DNA of 64,000 bases from Persicaria tinctoria (lineage: Eukaryota; Streptophyta; Magnoliopsida; Caryophyllales; Polygonaceae): assembly GCA_037127255.1 (NCBI GenBank), contig JBANSL010000009.1, positions 31,437,475 through 31,501,474 of the forward strand, in the 5' to 3' direction. Positions 32,915 to 45,256 of this stretch are shown here, in pieces. The translations under genes were made by a program, and so were the position numbers. The notes beneath the pieces were generated by a model. That model did not search any database, was not told where the DNA came from, and saw only the letters and a program-made list of their open reading frames with translations. Positions within the stretch are counted from its first letter, which is position 1. Each line of letters opens with the position of its first letter.

Positions 32915-33525
32915 ATTGGAAGAGAGGAGCAACTCCTCAATTCGAACATGGACTACTGTTATCTGCCATTCTAATTAAATTATATTTGGCATTCAATGAC
33001 TTTCATAATGAACAAATAGGAAAGGAATAATTAGGATATAAAAAAAAAAACTCCGCACTCCATATATAGCGATTGACATTTGGTGTTGTGTCCGACATTG
33101 GGAAGAGTCAGCAGACACGCAGATTTTAAATTTAATTAGACAACCATGGTTGGCGTCCGGTTGAGAACGACAGTCTCGTCTGATTACTGGAAATGTGTTG
33201 CAATTTGTCGACCTATGGAAGCATTAGCTACATAGGTGTATCTTCTCTCTTTTTATTTTCATTATGTTATTATGGGATTATACTATACGTTAGCATAGCA
33301 TAGCATTTTATACATCTTTGTAATTCTGAGAATCTGTGAAGGGCATTTTTGTCATTTCTAATGACAAACGCTCCTCCCTTCTCTTATAGAAAGATTGGCG
33401 CCAAATTGGAGGTTGAGGATTTCAGTTGTAACAAACAAAACCACTATTATTTCTTGATTCTCTCTAATGGAGTTCGAGTGAGGTTTTCAGAATTGTTTTA
33501 CTTGTTCAAATGGTATCAGAGTAGT

Positions 33526-34063
33526 TAGAGATGAAAATGGATCGGATTATGGGTGGATATACCCATTCCATTACCCGATCCGTTAAGAAATTTCCTCCAC
33601 CCGATCCACCCATCATCCACTAACCCTTACATCTATATCAGATCCATCCATCATCCGCGGGTTATTGGATGGATCGGGTGAAATATATGGGTGAGAAATT
33701 TCATGTAAATGTCCACCGTCATTTTCAGAATGAAAATAAAACTTAATAAAATAAAATAAAATTTTAATATATTAAATTTAAAATACTCATTATTCATTAC
33801 TTTAACAAAAAAATAAAAACTCAAACTATCAAATCAAGTTACATATAATAAATAAGTTTCGTAAAAGATATTATCAAAGTTCATATAATAAACAATTTTA
33901 GTGGATCGGTTGGTGGATTGGACACCCTTTCATCCATATCCGATCCGATCCATCATCCATTAATCCATCATCCACTTATTTATCCATTTTTTCTGGTTTT
34001 CATCCGTATATTCGGGGTGGAATAATGGATGGATAGGATCTCCGCGGTTGATTTCCATCCTTA
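33526..34063. mobile_element. hAT-like MITE in Copia primer-binding region (copy B)
   Basis: Near-identical to 2808-3343. Starts TAGAGATGAAAATGGATCGG and ends GATTTCCATCCTTA, with GATGRAAAT inverted ends. Confidence 0.55.
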
Positions 34064-34173
34064 AGAGCAAACGAGATCTAGCTTCGCTTGTTGCGTTCTC
34101 AGTTGAGATCTGTGTGGATTTCGGAGATCGAGTTGTTTGAAATTTTCAGATTTTAGATTTATCTTTTCTAATT

Positions 34174-35400
34174 ATGGTCGTGGGAGGTTCGTCTAGACCT
34201 CAAGGTCAGAGTTTTCCGGATGTCGTTAATGGAGAAGGTAGAGGGACATTTGTTAGTGTCCCTCTACCTTCTCCATTAACTCCGATCTCATCCCATTACA
34301 GGCAGTTGGAAACAGAGGCTCCAATGGAGGCTTTAATGGCGGAATTCAGTTTGGGGATCTGGCACAAGGTATAACCTCTGTGCATTATAATCCATTGTAT
34401 CTGTCAAATTCATATCATCCTGGTGCACAACTAGTCTCTACGCTATTCAATGGTTCCAATTTCACTAGTTGGAGTCATAGTGTTCGAATAGCCTTGGGAA
34501 CCAAAGCCAAATTGGGATTCATTACAGGTAGTTGCGTTAAACCTCCAATTGATAGTGAGGACTATGCTAAGTGGGAGCGAGCTGATTACATGGTCATGTG
34601 CTAGGTAATCAACTCTATGACCACTGACGTTGCTGAAACTCTTATGTACGTTGAATCTACGAAGGAACTATGGGATGAGATCAGAGAGCGTTTATGTGAG
34701 TCTAACGATCCATTGATCTATCTGTCGGTGCATATTATGGAAAGGTCAAGAAATTTTGGTATGAACTACAACTGCTAGATGCAGTTCCCAATTGCAATTG
34801 TGGTGGCATTAATGGGTATAGTTGTGGTCTTCTGGAGAAAATTGTTGAAAGAAGGAGAAATCTAAGATAATGCAATTTTTAATGGGGTTAAATGACGTAT
34901 ATGAGCCTATGCACAGTAACATCCTATCTAAAGGCCCCAGGTCTTCTAAAGGTCTTCCAAATGGAGTTAAGGTAGAGAGATCTAAGGAAGTTACTTCAAC
35001 TCTCCCTACTGATGTCAATGCTTTAGCCATTGGCAAACTTCAACAAGCTGAGATAGAAGCTAATCCAGTGAATAGATTTGGGAATGGTAGACAAACTCAC
35101 AATAGACAAGCTGATCAAAGCAGGTTTGAGCAAGCTAAGAGGGAGTACAAGAAAGCTAAGTTTGATAGAGTATGTTCTTACTGTGGTGAAAGAGGGTATA
35201 CAAAGGAATATCGTTTCAACCTAGTGGGGTACCCTGAGTGGTTTAAGGGTCTCAAAGAGGACGATAAGGGTCGTCAAACTGGAAGACTTGCTACACAGTT
35301 TGAGACTCCTCAACCTGATAGTCCTCTTGATCAAGCCACTCAGGAAATAAAACCAGATCCTTCCATGGTTAATGCAATTTACAATGAAGTGGTGAGGATG
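34174..35400 (+). pseudogene. Copia gag (copy B)
   Basis: N-terminal gag region (NPLYLSNSYHPGAQLVS, NGSNFTSWSHSVRIA) with a stop at 34602-34604, then QFLMGLNDVYEPMHSNIL and a degenerate zinc knuckle (CSYCGERGYTKEYRF) in which the His and last Cys are lost. At least two frame breaks separate these parts. Confidence 0.8.
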
Positions 35401-38400
35401 ATGAAAGGAAAATCACATATGGACCATTCTGAAAGCTCTGTCAATCAGGCTTTGGTCCATTTTGCAGGTACCTTATGTGCTTCTTTTCTTATTGGTACAA
35501 ATAAAGCTGATAGTTGTGTTTGGATTGGTGATTCTGGAGCCACATATCATATAGCATTTGATACTGGGATTTTTCTAGAGATAATTCATTTACAGTGTGC
35601 AATTTCTTTGGGATTACCAGATGGATCTCATATTTCTATGAAATCACATGGGACAATTATTTTGCAGTCTAACTTTGGGTTAAAAAATGTTCTTTATGTA
35701 CCTTAGTTCCAACACAATTTGTTGTTAGTTTCTAAGGTGATTGGTGATCAGAAGTTGGTGATCAGTTTTGATGATAAATCTTGTTGGTTACAGGGCCCTA
35801 TAACTAGAGGGTTGGTCATCAAAGGATAGGAGAATGATGGTATGTACAAGATTCAAAGGCCAGCTTCCAGGTGCCAGCAAGCTAAGCCATGTTTGCCTCA
35901 GTTCAGTTGTGAGTATTCTTGTAATAAGGTTGATAGTCTTCATGTTATGCATGCTAGACTTGGCCATATGTCTTTGTCAAAAATGAAACATTTAGGTGTT
36001 TGCAACACTGAGAATCTATCTCTGTTAGATTGTGATACTTGCTATATGACTAAACTGCATAGGATTAATTTTGACAGAAGTGATTCTTTAGCAAAGGCTC
36101 CATTTCAGTTGGTTCACATGGATTTATGGGGGCCATATAGCACTCCTTCTGTGTGTGGTGCCAGATATTTTCTTACTATTCTTGATGATCATTCAAGAAC
36201 AACATGGGTGTATCTCCTACAAGACAAGTTACAGTTATTAAGGTGCATTTCTAGTTTTTTTAAAATGGTTGAGAATCAGTTTATGATGTCTGTCAAGTGT
36301 GTTAGAACTGATAATAGGACTAAATTCACTCAAAAAGGTTGTGTTGAGTTATTTAGTGATCTTGGTATTATCCACTAGAAATCTGCTCCTGGTGTTCATG
36401 AGCAAAATGGTAGGGTGGAACGAAAACATAGGCACCTAATTGAGACAGAAAGGGCCATTAGAGTGTTTGATGGCCTTCCTATTAAGTTTTGGGAGATTGT
36501 GTGTTAAGTGCTACACATCTTATTAATAAGATGCCTTCATCTGTCCTCAATTGCAAGTCACCATTTGAGATATTATTTCACCAGCCTCCTTCTTATGACC
36601 AGCTTCGTTTCATTGGTTGTTTATGTTATGCCTTACAACCTAATGATCATAGAGATAAACATGGAAATGTGGGGAGAAGGTGTGTTTTTCTGGGTTATCC
36701 ACCAGACCAGAAAGCTTACAAGTTATTTGACTTGGAAAAGAAATGCTTGATTATTAGCAGACATGCATGTGAAATTTGTGGAATCTGTATTTCCTTTCAA
36801 ATCCTTATCCATGTCTACTGCTCCCACAGTACCTTTGTTTCCAGCTACTATGTTGGATAATGATCTTATTGATGATCATTATAATGATCTTCCATCTGCT
36901 CCTCTTGGTACTCAGTTGGATCATTCTAATAGTCTAGTTGATGATGTTGATGCTAGTCCACCTGATGTTGCTCCTGATAGTGAAGATTCCCTGCAATCTC
37001 AGAATTCTATTGCTCCTACTATTCATACCCCTAGACCTACCACTCATCAACTTCCAGCTAAAAGAGCTATTAGAGCACCATCTCGGTTCCAAGACTATGT
37101 TTGTTCAGATTTGCCTTCTAGAAGCAACAATCCTGATGAGTCTTATTCCCAGTCTTTTGATGTCTTCTCTATCAAGAACTTATCTCATTTATCTCCTGCA
37201 TACATTGAATCTTTTGTCAACATGTGTGCTACTTTTAAGCCAAATAGTTATGCTCAAGCCAAGGGTGTGGCTCATTGGGCATTGGCTATGAAGGCTGAGT
37301 TGACAGCTTTGGAAAACAATCACATATGGTTTATTACTTCTCTTCCTGATGGCAAAAAGGCCATTGGATCCAAATAGATCTACAAGATTAAATATAGGCC
37401 TGATGGATCCATTGAGAGATACAAGGCAAGATTGGTGGCAAAAGGTTTCAATCAAGTTAAAGACAAGGATTATAAGCAGACTTTCTCATCACCTGTTGTC
37501 AAACTCTGTACTGTGAGAGTTATCTTAGCTATGAGTGCTGTCAAGCGATAGGTTTTTCACCAGTTAGATGTAAATAATGCTCTTTTGCATGGCTATTTGG
37601 AAGAGGAAGTATACATGACTCCACCCTTAGGATATGAGGTTAAAAAAGGACATGCATGCAAACTTAATAGGTCTTTGTATGGCCTTAAAGAAGCAAGTAG
37701 ACAGTGGAATCATGAGCTTAGTAAGTTCATGGTGAGCTTGGGATTTTCACAGTCTAAGCATGACTACTCTCTCTTTGTTAAATCTAAAGGAGCTTCTATG
37801 ACAGTGGCTCTAGTCTATATGGATGATATGCTTCGCATGGGTAATTATGCACTTGAGATCAGTTCAACCAAAAGGGCTCTGCACACTGCATTCACTATTA
37901 AATATTTGGGAATTGCAAGGTATATTTTGGGTATGAAGATATAGATCATCTTCAGGCATTCTCTTAAATCAAAGGAAATATATCCTAGATATTTTAAAAG
38001 ATGCACATATGGAAGGTTGTAAGCCTGCATCTTTTCCTATGCAACATGGGACCAAGCTCTCCTCTATGGAAGGTAATCCTATTGACAATCCTGAATGTTA
38101 TAGAAGGATTGTTGGCAGACTACTCTATCTTACTGTCAGTAGGCCTGACATCTCATATTCAGTCCAGCAGTTGAGCCAATTTCTTCAACACCCTCTTAAA
38201 CCACATTGACAAGCTGCAATGTATCTTATGAGATATCTTAAGGGAAATTTTAATATTGCCTTGTCGTATCCAGTTTCTTCATCCCTCAACCTATCTGCTT
38301 ATAGTGATGCTGATTGGGGCAATTGTAGAGACACGGGTAGGTCATTAACTGGTTTATGTGTGTTCTTGGGCTCATCTCTGATTTCTTGGAAAACAAACGA

Positions 38401-38733
38401 AACAAAAGGTCGTGTCCAAGTCTTCCACTGAAAGTGAATACATGAGTATGTCAGCAGCTACTAGTGAGTTGGTTTGGTTGTATGATTTATTCTCTGCATT
38501 GTGACAACAAATCTGCCCAGGAACTAGCTACCAATCCCATTTTCCATGAAAGGACTAAGCATGTGCGCATTGATAACCATTTCATTAGAGAAATGGTCCA
38601 AGACAAGTTCATCAGAACAGCTTATGTCTCCTCTGCTTTACAGATTGCATCTGTGCTCACTAAGGCTTTAGGGGCTTCTCAACATCAGTTTCTCACATCC
38701 AAGCTTGGTCTAGTCCTTCCTATATATGTCTAG
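35401..38733 (+). pseudogene. Copia pol (copy B), multiply disrupted
   Basis: Protease motif WIGDSGATYH (about 35520), integrase zinc region (HARLGHMSLSKMK...CDTCYMTK) and core (VHMDLWGPYS, VRTDNRTKF, HEQNGRVERKHR), reverse transcriptase ([34 protein letters not shown] in place of the usual YVDDM), RNase H (YSDADWG, CDNKSAQELATNP). Stops include 35704, 36378, 37375 and 37549, plus several frameshifts. Non-functional. Confidence 0.85.
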
Positions 38734-38989
38734 TCCAACTTGAGGGGGGTTTATGGGATTATAATATATGTTAGCATAGCATAGGATTTTATAAATCTTT
38801 ATAATTTTGAGAATATGTGAAGGACATTTTTGTCATATCTAATGACAGACGCTCCTCCATTCTCTTATAGAAAGATTGGCGGCAAATTAGAGGTTGAGGA
38901 TTTCAGTTGTAACAAACAAAACCACTATTACTTCTTGATTCTCTCTAATGGAGTTCGAGTGAGGTTTTCTGAATTGTTATACTTGTTGA

Positions 38990-40025
38990 AAGTTATCCTA
39001 TTTTCTTATTCTAATTTGACACCTTATGGAGAAATTTTGGTAATTTGTAACCTTTTACACATTTAATTAGGTAATTAGCCCCTTCAAATGTTTTTTGCCC
39101 GTGCTAGACTCTGTTGAAGTTAATTAGCCTCTTTGTACCCATTCCACTTTCCCTTTCACTCTCTCGCTCCGTCCCTCGGTCAGATCCGAGCTTCCAATGG
39201 CGATTCTCGATCCCCTTCTCTCTCAATCTCTGATGGCCTCCTTTAGGACCGTTTCAGGGTGTATTGCTTGCCCTCTCCCTCTCCGTTCTGGCCTTAGACA
39301 CAAAAACTACCTTCATCGCCTTTAATCATGCCCTTTTGTGTCTGCTTGTTGAATGATATTGTTCTTGTAAGTATTTTCTCCGTCAATCACTTGATGATTT
39401 GTGGTTTATTCAACCAAATGATTGTCGAATTCGGATTTTTCATGGCCAATCTATGCCATTGTAGTACCATTTCTTTCCGATTTGAAATGTTCAGATATCA
39501 GATCTTCTTTCTAGTTGGTGCATTAGTTCTTCGATTGCGAGAGGAAAGAGAGAGATTACCTTTCTAATTGATTATTCAGATTATAAATGGTTGATCAATC
39601 ATAGCATTTCGTTTCTAATTTCGAAATCAGTAATCTGGCTTGAAAGGTATTGAGTTGAATTTGATGAATGTTTATGAATAAATGGTTCAATTTGGGGTTC
39701 AAGATTGAATCTCCATGAGGTACATGAGCTACCTTTACTTTCTTGTAATTTTGTGTTGACCTATGTTCCTTCCGTTCCATGAGATTATAGAACTTACAAC
39801 TCTGATTGGCAGTGACCTATCTGTTGCTGGTTGCTCATGTAACCATTTAAAATAGCATTGTGTAGAACTTTTGTAGGTCGTTGACAGACTTACATTCCAT
39901 ACAGGAGAATTGTCAAATTACTTAACATTGTTGTTTGCTGAGCCTTATTCTTGCAAAATGAAGGTTTGCTTCAGCAATTGGTTGCTTTAAAATGGAATGA
40001 ACCGGTGCTTGTGGACATTATTTAG
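38990..40025 (+). other. Possible 5' region of a host gene
   Basis: After the Copia 3' LTR the base composition changes to CT-rich UTR-like DNA (39120-39190), with an ATG at 39197 (MAILDPLLSQSL...) that stays open for about 40 codons. I do not recognise it. 39330-40000 looks intronic and T-rich. It could be the start of the gene whose exons are proposed at 40026 and 46094, but no splice path is certain. Confidence 0.3.
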
Positions 40026-42824
40026 GGGCTTTAGGCCCATTTTTGAAGGTTTTGTCGTGTGCAGTTGGAAGTGTCATCAACAAACCGTTCGAGCTGATGA
40101 CTTCTGTACCTTATGTTGTGAAGGTTAGTGAACCATTATGTCCTTGAAGATATTGTATGTAACAATACTTGCAATTTAATGTACCTTTCTTGGCAGGATC
40201 CTTCTACAAATAGACCATGACATGCAAGGTTACATATTTGCTCTTCATTTATTCGGATAGCGAAATCTGCAAATAAAAGTCTTCTTCCTAGCTCATATGA
40301 TGGTAACAATGCTCAATGTGCCCATGATTTATCTATTTTGTTATTGCAACCTATTCAATAAGAACGCTCTTAGTTTATTCATATACTTGTGATCTGTGAA
40401 GATTTTGTGACTGCCTAGTGCCTATGTCTCACCTCAGGTTAGTTAGATATATTGAACTTTAACAAGGTGAAATCTATTTTTGATAACTTTCAAAATGAGA
40501 TTCCAAGAATATAAACTGTAGTGAATTTTTGATTTTTACATTAGATTGACCAATATAGAGGTTTAGGAGTTATATCTCATAGCCGAAAGTCTAGAGTTGA
40601 GTTAATCTTATGGATCATGCATCCACATTGCTTATTTTAAGTATATGTTTATTTTCTGGTCAGAATGTGAGTGTGTTTCTGGAAACATGAAAATCATCTG
40701 ATGAGTTAAGTATATAGTTAAGAAGTAAATGAATTTTACTCATTCTATTGACCTCAAATTGCTGGAACCATATTGAGTCAGACTTTGCACTTTGGTTTTA
40801 AGAAAGATCATTTCAGATTCTGGTCCAAGAAGGTTCCATACCCTTAACAATTATAGCGTCCCGCTTCACTGTTTTTCTTAATTGTGATTAAACAATAGTT
40901 GATTCCATTTTACTTAAATTAAAAAGTCCATGGCGATTGTAGTATGTTGATTTTGTTTTTTCCATTCTTCGCCTCAACTTTCCTGTCTCTTTTTCGTTAA
41001 TGAATAGTGAGTCTATTGATGTATTATCTAATGCTCTGCAGATAAGGTGTATCTCGATTTACTCCATATAAGCGACAATGTATCGGAATCGCTATTTCCA
41101 TCCTTTCTGTCCTTGTTGTAAGTTGAGACAATGCTTTCATCTGCTCGTGACGTTTAAATGAATCTGCAATTGTGATAGATGTAGAGATTGGTGGGATGAA
41201 CCACACTTTTACCATTAACATTAATATCTATTTATAGGAGATTACAAGGATTGTGATAGAAACAAATCTTAACAAATATCTTCTAATTATTCTAATAACA
41301 ATATTTAATTTATTTTAATCTGTATCTTAATATTCCCTCGCAGTTGAAATGCGAGATATCGAGATATCGAAAGTTGAAAAAAGGAATAAAATCAATATGG
41401 CTTGACCCAATTGATTGTCTTTGACGATCTCTGCAAAGGTGAACCCAAAGTTGAATGTGGACGCCAACCTTCACTTTTTTGGTGACACAAAGTTGGGTCG
41501 ATCAGAGCCGAGCTAGGAGTCATGACAGAGGCCATGTTTGGACGACGCAAGGCGGTCGGATGGGTGTAGAAGCCAGTGGCGGTGGTTGTTGTTGTTGGAG
41601 ATGCCACCGGTCAGCGGAAGTGCATGCAAAGGTTGACCAGGGAGCATAGCACGATATGGTGCCAAAATTTTATTTATTTGCTCGGAAGCGAATTTGTATA
41701 GTTGAAGCCATATAAAGGATGTCCTTAGCAATAGGATGGTTCGAAGGTGGTTTTGTGGTGGCTGAAGCCAAGGGTTGGTTGCCCGAAGGCGGTTAGAGGG
41801 CGGCCGAAGCCTTGTTTGAGTTGCCCGTAGGCGGTTTTGTTGTGGCCGAAGCACAGGGTTGGTTGCCCGAAGGCGGTTTTGTGGTGGCCGAAGCCAAGGG
41901 TCGGTTACCCGAAGGCGGTTAGAGGGCAGCTGAAGCCTTGTTTGAGTTGCCTGTAGGCGGTTTTGTGGTGGCCGAAGCCCAGGGTTGGTTGCCCAAAGGC
42001 GGTTTTGTGGTGGCCGAAGCCAAGGTGCCCAAAGGCGGGTAGAGGGTGCCTATAGGCGGTTTTGTGGTGGGCAGAAAAATTTTGTGAGGATCGAAGCCGC
42101 TAGGATATATAAGAGCTCGGATACCATGTAGAGATTGGTGGGATGAATCACACTATTAACATTATCATTAATATCTATTTATAGGAGATTACAAGGATTG
42201 TAATAGAAACAAATCTTAACAAATATCTCTGTTGGAGGATGAAATTTCATGAATTTTATTGATTCATGGTTTCATTAATAATATTGTCACATTCGTTATA
42301 TATACAAAAAAAAATGGGTGTGATAAATTTTGTTCAAATTAAACATAAGGATTACAAATCTAAAACTGGGCCTGATAAATTTCATCACAAAGCCCACACT
42401 CGGCAGGTCCAACAAGTCATAGGAAAAAAGCTGAAACGAGAAGTTACAAATTGATAACCGTACTCCCGATTACAATTGCAGTAAAAAAAATGCATAAAAG
42501 AAATGAGAGTACAGTTATCCAGTGCGTGGCGATGTGGAGGGTAACTTCCCATGATCCTCTATAAAGAGCTTGGCTACAGTTTCTTTTTCCTCCTCCTGGA
42601 CAACTGCCTGCAACACAGAACACGCACAAAGCCAAATCAAAACAAAAATCAGCAAGAAGGAGTGCAGAGAGAGAGCAACAGTAAAAGAAAGCAAACACCA
42701 AGAGACAGTGTTGTGTGTGTAATTGTTGTCAAAGGCTACTGTTCAGACAAAGGTAGACTCCTCCTCCCTTTCTTCATGTTTATTTTGCAGGTACAAAAGC
42801 AAAACTGGAAGTGAAATGGATCCT

Positions 42825-43050
42825 AGCGGCTCGAGAGTTTAGTCTCTCGTCGCGATCTTCGATCCTAGCATTAGCGGCTCGAGAGTTTAGTCTCTCGTCG
42901 CTACCCCGATCCCGGCGTGGATCGACCCATAGCACCGAAGTGCTGCCAAAATTCCAGCAGGAGCATTAGCGGCTCGAGAGTTTAGTCTCTCGTCGCTACC
43001 CCGATCCCGGCGTGGATCGACTTACCGAGACGAAGTGCTGCTGGATTTTC
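42825..43050. repeat. Hairpin-forming tandem repeats in the solo LTR
   Basis: A 29-base motif beginning AGCGGCTCGAGAGTTTAG and ending CTCTCGTCGC occurs at 42825, 42873 and 42968. CGAGAG and CTCTCG within it form a stem with a 6-base loop. The last two copies are part of a larger direct repeat of about 95 bp that also contains CTACCCCGATCCCGGCGTGG. Confidence 0.85.
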
Positions 43051-44592
43051 CCAGGAATTCACAAGCAAACAAATTGCCGAATTCCATCAGCTATAAGTAA
43101 AACGAATACAGTGTCGAACTGCTGCCGAAATTGCCATAGACGGTTTTTATTATTGGACAATTGCAACAAGTTTCCTATATCAAAAAGGAGGACTACTTGA
43201 AGGCAAAAAGGCAGGGGATAGCAAATCAGTTGGTAACTTAAACAAAATGAGTTTGCCCCGGCTATCCCAACCCTTAATCAAAACAAGGAGAACAAAACCA
43301 ACAAATTCTCCCTAATTGCTACCAAATTGCAATTGCTCCTAAAATTTACCAATTGCAAGAAAACAGACAGTTGAGATTTTGAGGGCAAAAACTAAGTTCT
43401 CAGTTGAAAGAAGAATTGATTGAGGACTTGAAATTTGGAGAAGAGGTTGAGACATACCTAATGGGAACAAACGAGGTGGAACTCGCTCCTGGGGTGTAAC
43501 GGCGTGTGCAAGGTTGTGCTTGCTGAACCTGGCTCCGCTTCCCAGCCCTTCACCCGCTTGGAATCGGGAACTTCTAGCCCCTCTTGAGCATTCCGAGCGC
43601 TGGATTTAGCCATTTCCTCTGACAATTACCCAAATCCAAAAGCCTGAGCAAAAATCCCCAAATTACAAATTATCAAGCCCTAATTTTCTCCAAACCTAAA
43701 TCACCCAAATTAGGGGCAAGCTGCAAGAAAGAGGAAGAGAACAAACCTGAGCCTACAAAAAAGGGGGGATTAAGACTCGAGGGAGCTTCTTATTCATGAG
43801 AACCGACCTTCATCTTCTTCTTCAAAGAGCGCCTCACTGCACAGACGCCCGGTGCTCCTTCGGCTTGCCGAAGAGCCGGATGTCCAAGGTTCGTCGTGAT
43901 ATGCTCCGATCGATCACCTCCACCCTCTCTTCCGATTGCCTAGGTTGAAAATAAAAAAGCCGCCTGCAGCCTAGCCTTCCAGAGTCGTGCCATCGCCCGC
44001 CCTCTGTGTTCAGCTAAGAGACCTCTCAAAAATGTCGAACAACATGGTGAACAGCAACTTAGGGCTCAGTTGGACAGCTATCTCTGACGATTTTGGAGTT
44101 AATTGGGTAGACAAAATAAAATGGGCTGGATAATAAGGGAATGGGCTCCATTCAAAATAAAAAGGGCTTGGCCTTGTCCACTGTAAAGTGGATAGTAAAC
44201 ACAAGTACGTACACACGTACATATATTATGCCCATTTGAAAGAAATTTTGCTTAATTGCAAAATTGACCCATAAAATTATAAGAATTATAATTGGCATAA
44301 ATTAAGAATTCGAGTTTGATCAAAACATAAACTCGTCAAATATTCTTTGCCGATTAATTCTAGTGGGTCAATCTCAAACCGGCTTCGACAAAAACGGAGT
44401 CAAAACCTCAAATCAAGTTTCACAAAATATAAACTTGATTTTAAAAGAACTACGTATAGACTTGATACTCTGTTATGAGTTACGTAGGAAATTCGATATT
44501 AAAATTAAATATATATCGGATTCAGTCGTCTGCCTCTGAATTCTCTTTAAATGAATATGAGGTCAAAACCAAACAACTTAATTTGGCTTTTA

Positions 44593-45256
44593 AAAGAACT
44601 ACGAATGATTTGATCCCGTTCAAACGGGTACGTAGGTAGCTCGATATAAAGCTTATGCTCGTCGAGTACAATCGTCAATCCCAAAAAAAAAATCAAGTTG
44701 TTCATTTAGGTAGAACTACGTAAAGACTTGACGCCTCCTATCGGCTACGTAGGTAACCCGATATTAAATTCTAAAAATATATCGGGTACAGTCGTCGACC
44801 TCTAAATTCCCTTTAAATGAATATGAGGTCAAAATCAAACAAATTCAAATTTTCCATGCCGACTCAATACAAAGCTTCCGCTCGTTGAGTTCGGTCACGA
44901 CCAAAACTTCAAAAATCCAAATACCAAATTCAAAATTGTCATTTAAAAGAACTACGGATGATTTGATCCCGTCCAAACGGGTACGTAGGTAGCTCGACAT
45001 AAAGCTTATGCTCGTCGAGTACAATCGTCGATCCAAAAAAAAAATCAAATCGGTTCGTTTAGAACTACGTAAAGACTTGAAGCCTCCTATCGGCTACGTA
45101 GGTAACCCGATATTAAAATTTAAAAATATATCGGGTACAGTCGTCAACCTCTAAATTCCCTTTAAATGAATATGAGGTTAAAATCAAACAAATTCAAATT
45201 GTCCATTCCGACTCGATATAAAGCTTCTGCTCATCGAGTTCGGTCGCCACTCTCAA
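44593..45256. repeat. Direct duplication of about 350 bp in the solo LTR
   Basis: 44593-44905 and 44947-45256 run in parallel with high similarity (GATTTGATCCCGT, CAAACGGGTACGTAGGTAGC, CGTCGAGTACAATCGTC, CGGCTACGTAGGTAACCCG). Shorter related GAACTACG units continue to 45830. Confidence 0.85.

Larger units (their letters stand above)
30829..34775. repeat. Segmental duplication, copy B
   Basis: Counterpart of 1-4095. The homology includes gag B1 and B2, the inverted LTR end (32853-32914), the possible host exon (33147 on, with a 66-bp deletion), the Copia LTR (33265) and the MITE. The left limit may be further out, because copy A runs off the window. Confidence 0.85.
33265..38989 (+). mobile_element. 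Copia retrotransposon, full length but decayed (copy B)
   Basis: 5' LTR 33265-33508 (244 bp) and 3' LTR 38750-38989 (about 240 bp), with a primer-binding site TGGTATCAGAGTA at 33511 and a purine tract CTTGAGGGGGGT just before the 3' LTR. A MITE (33526-34063) separates the LTR from gag. The coding region has gag, protease, integrase, RT and RNase H in Copia order, with many stops and frameshifts. I find no clear target-site duplication (CATTA against AAGTT). The LTR-LTR divergence is much greater than in the Sirevirus element, so this insertion is older. Confidence 0.9.
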
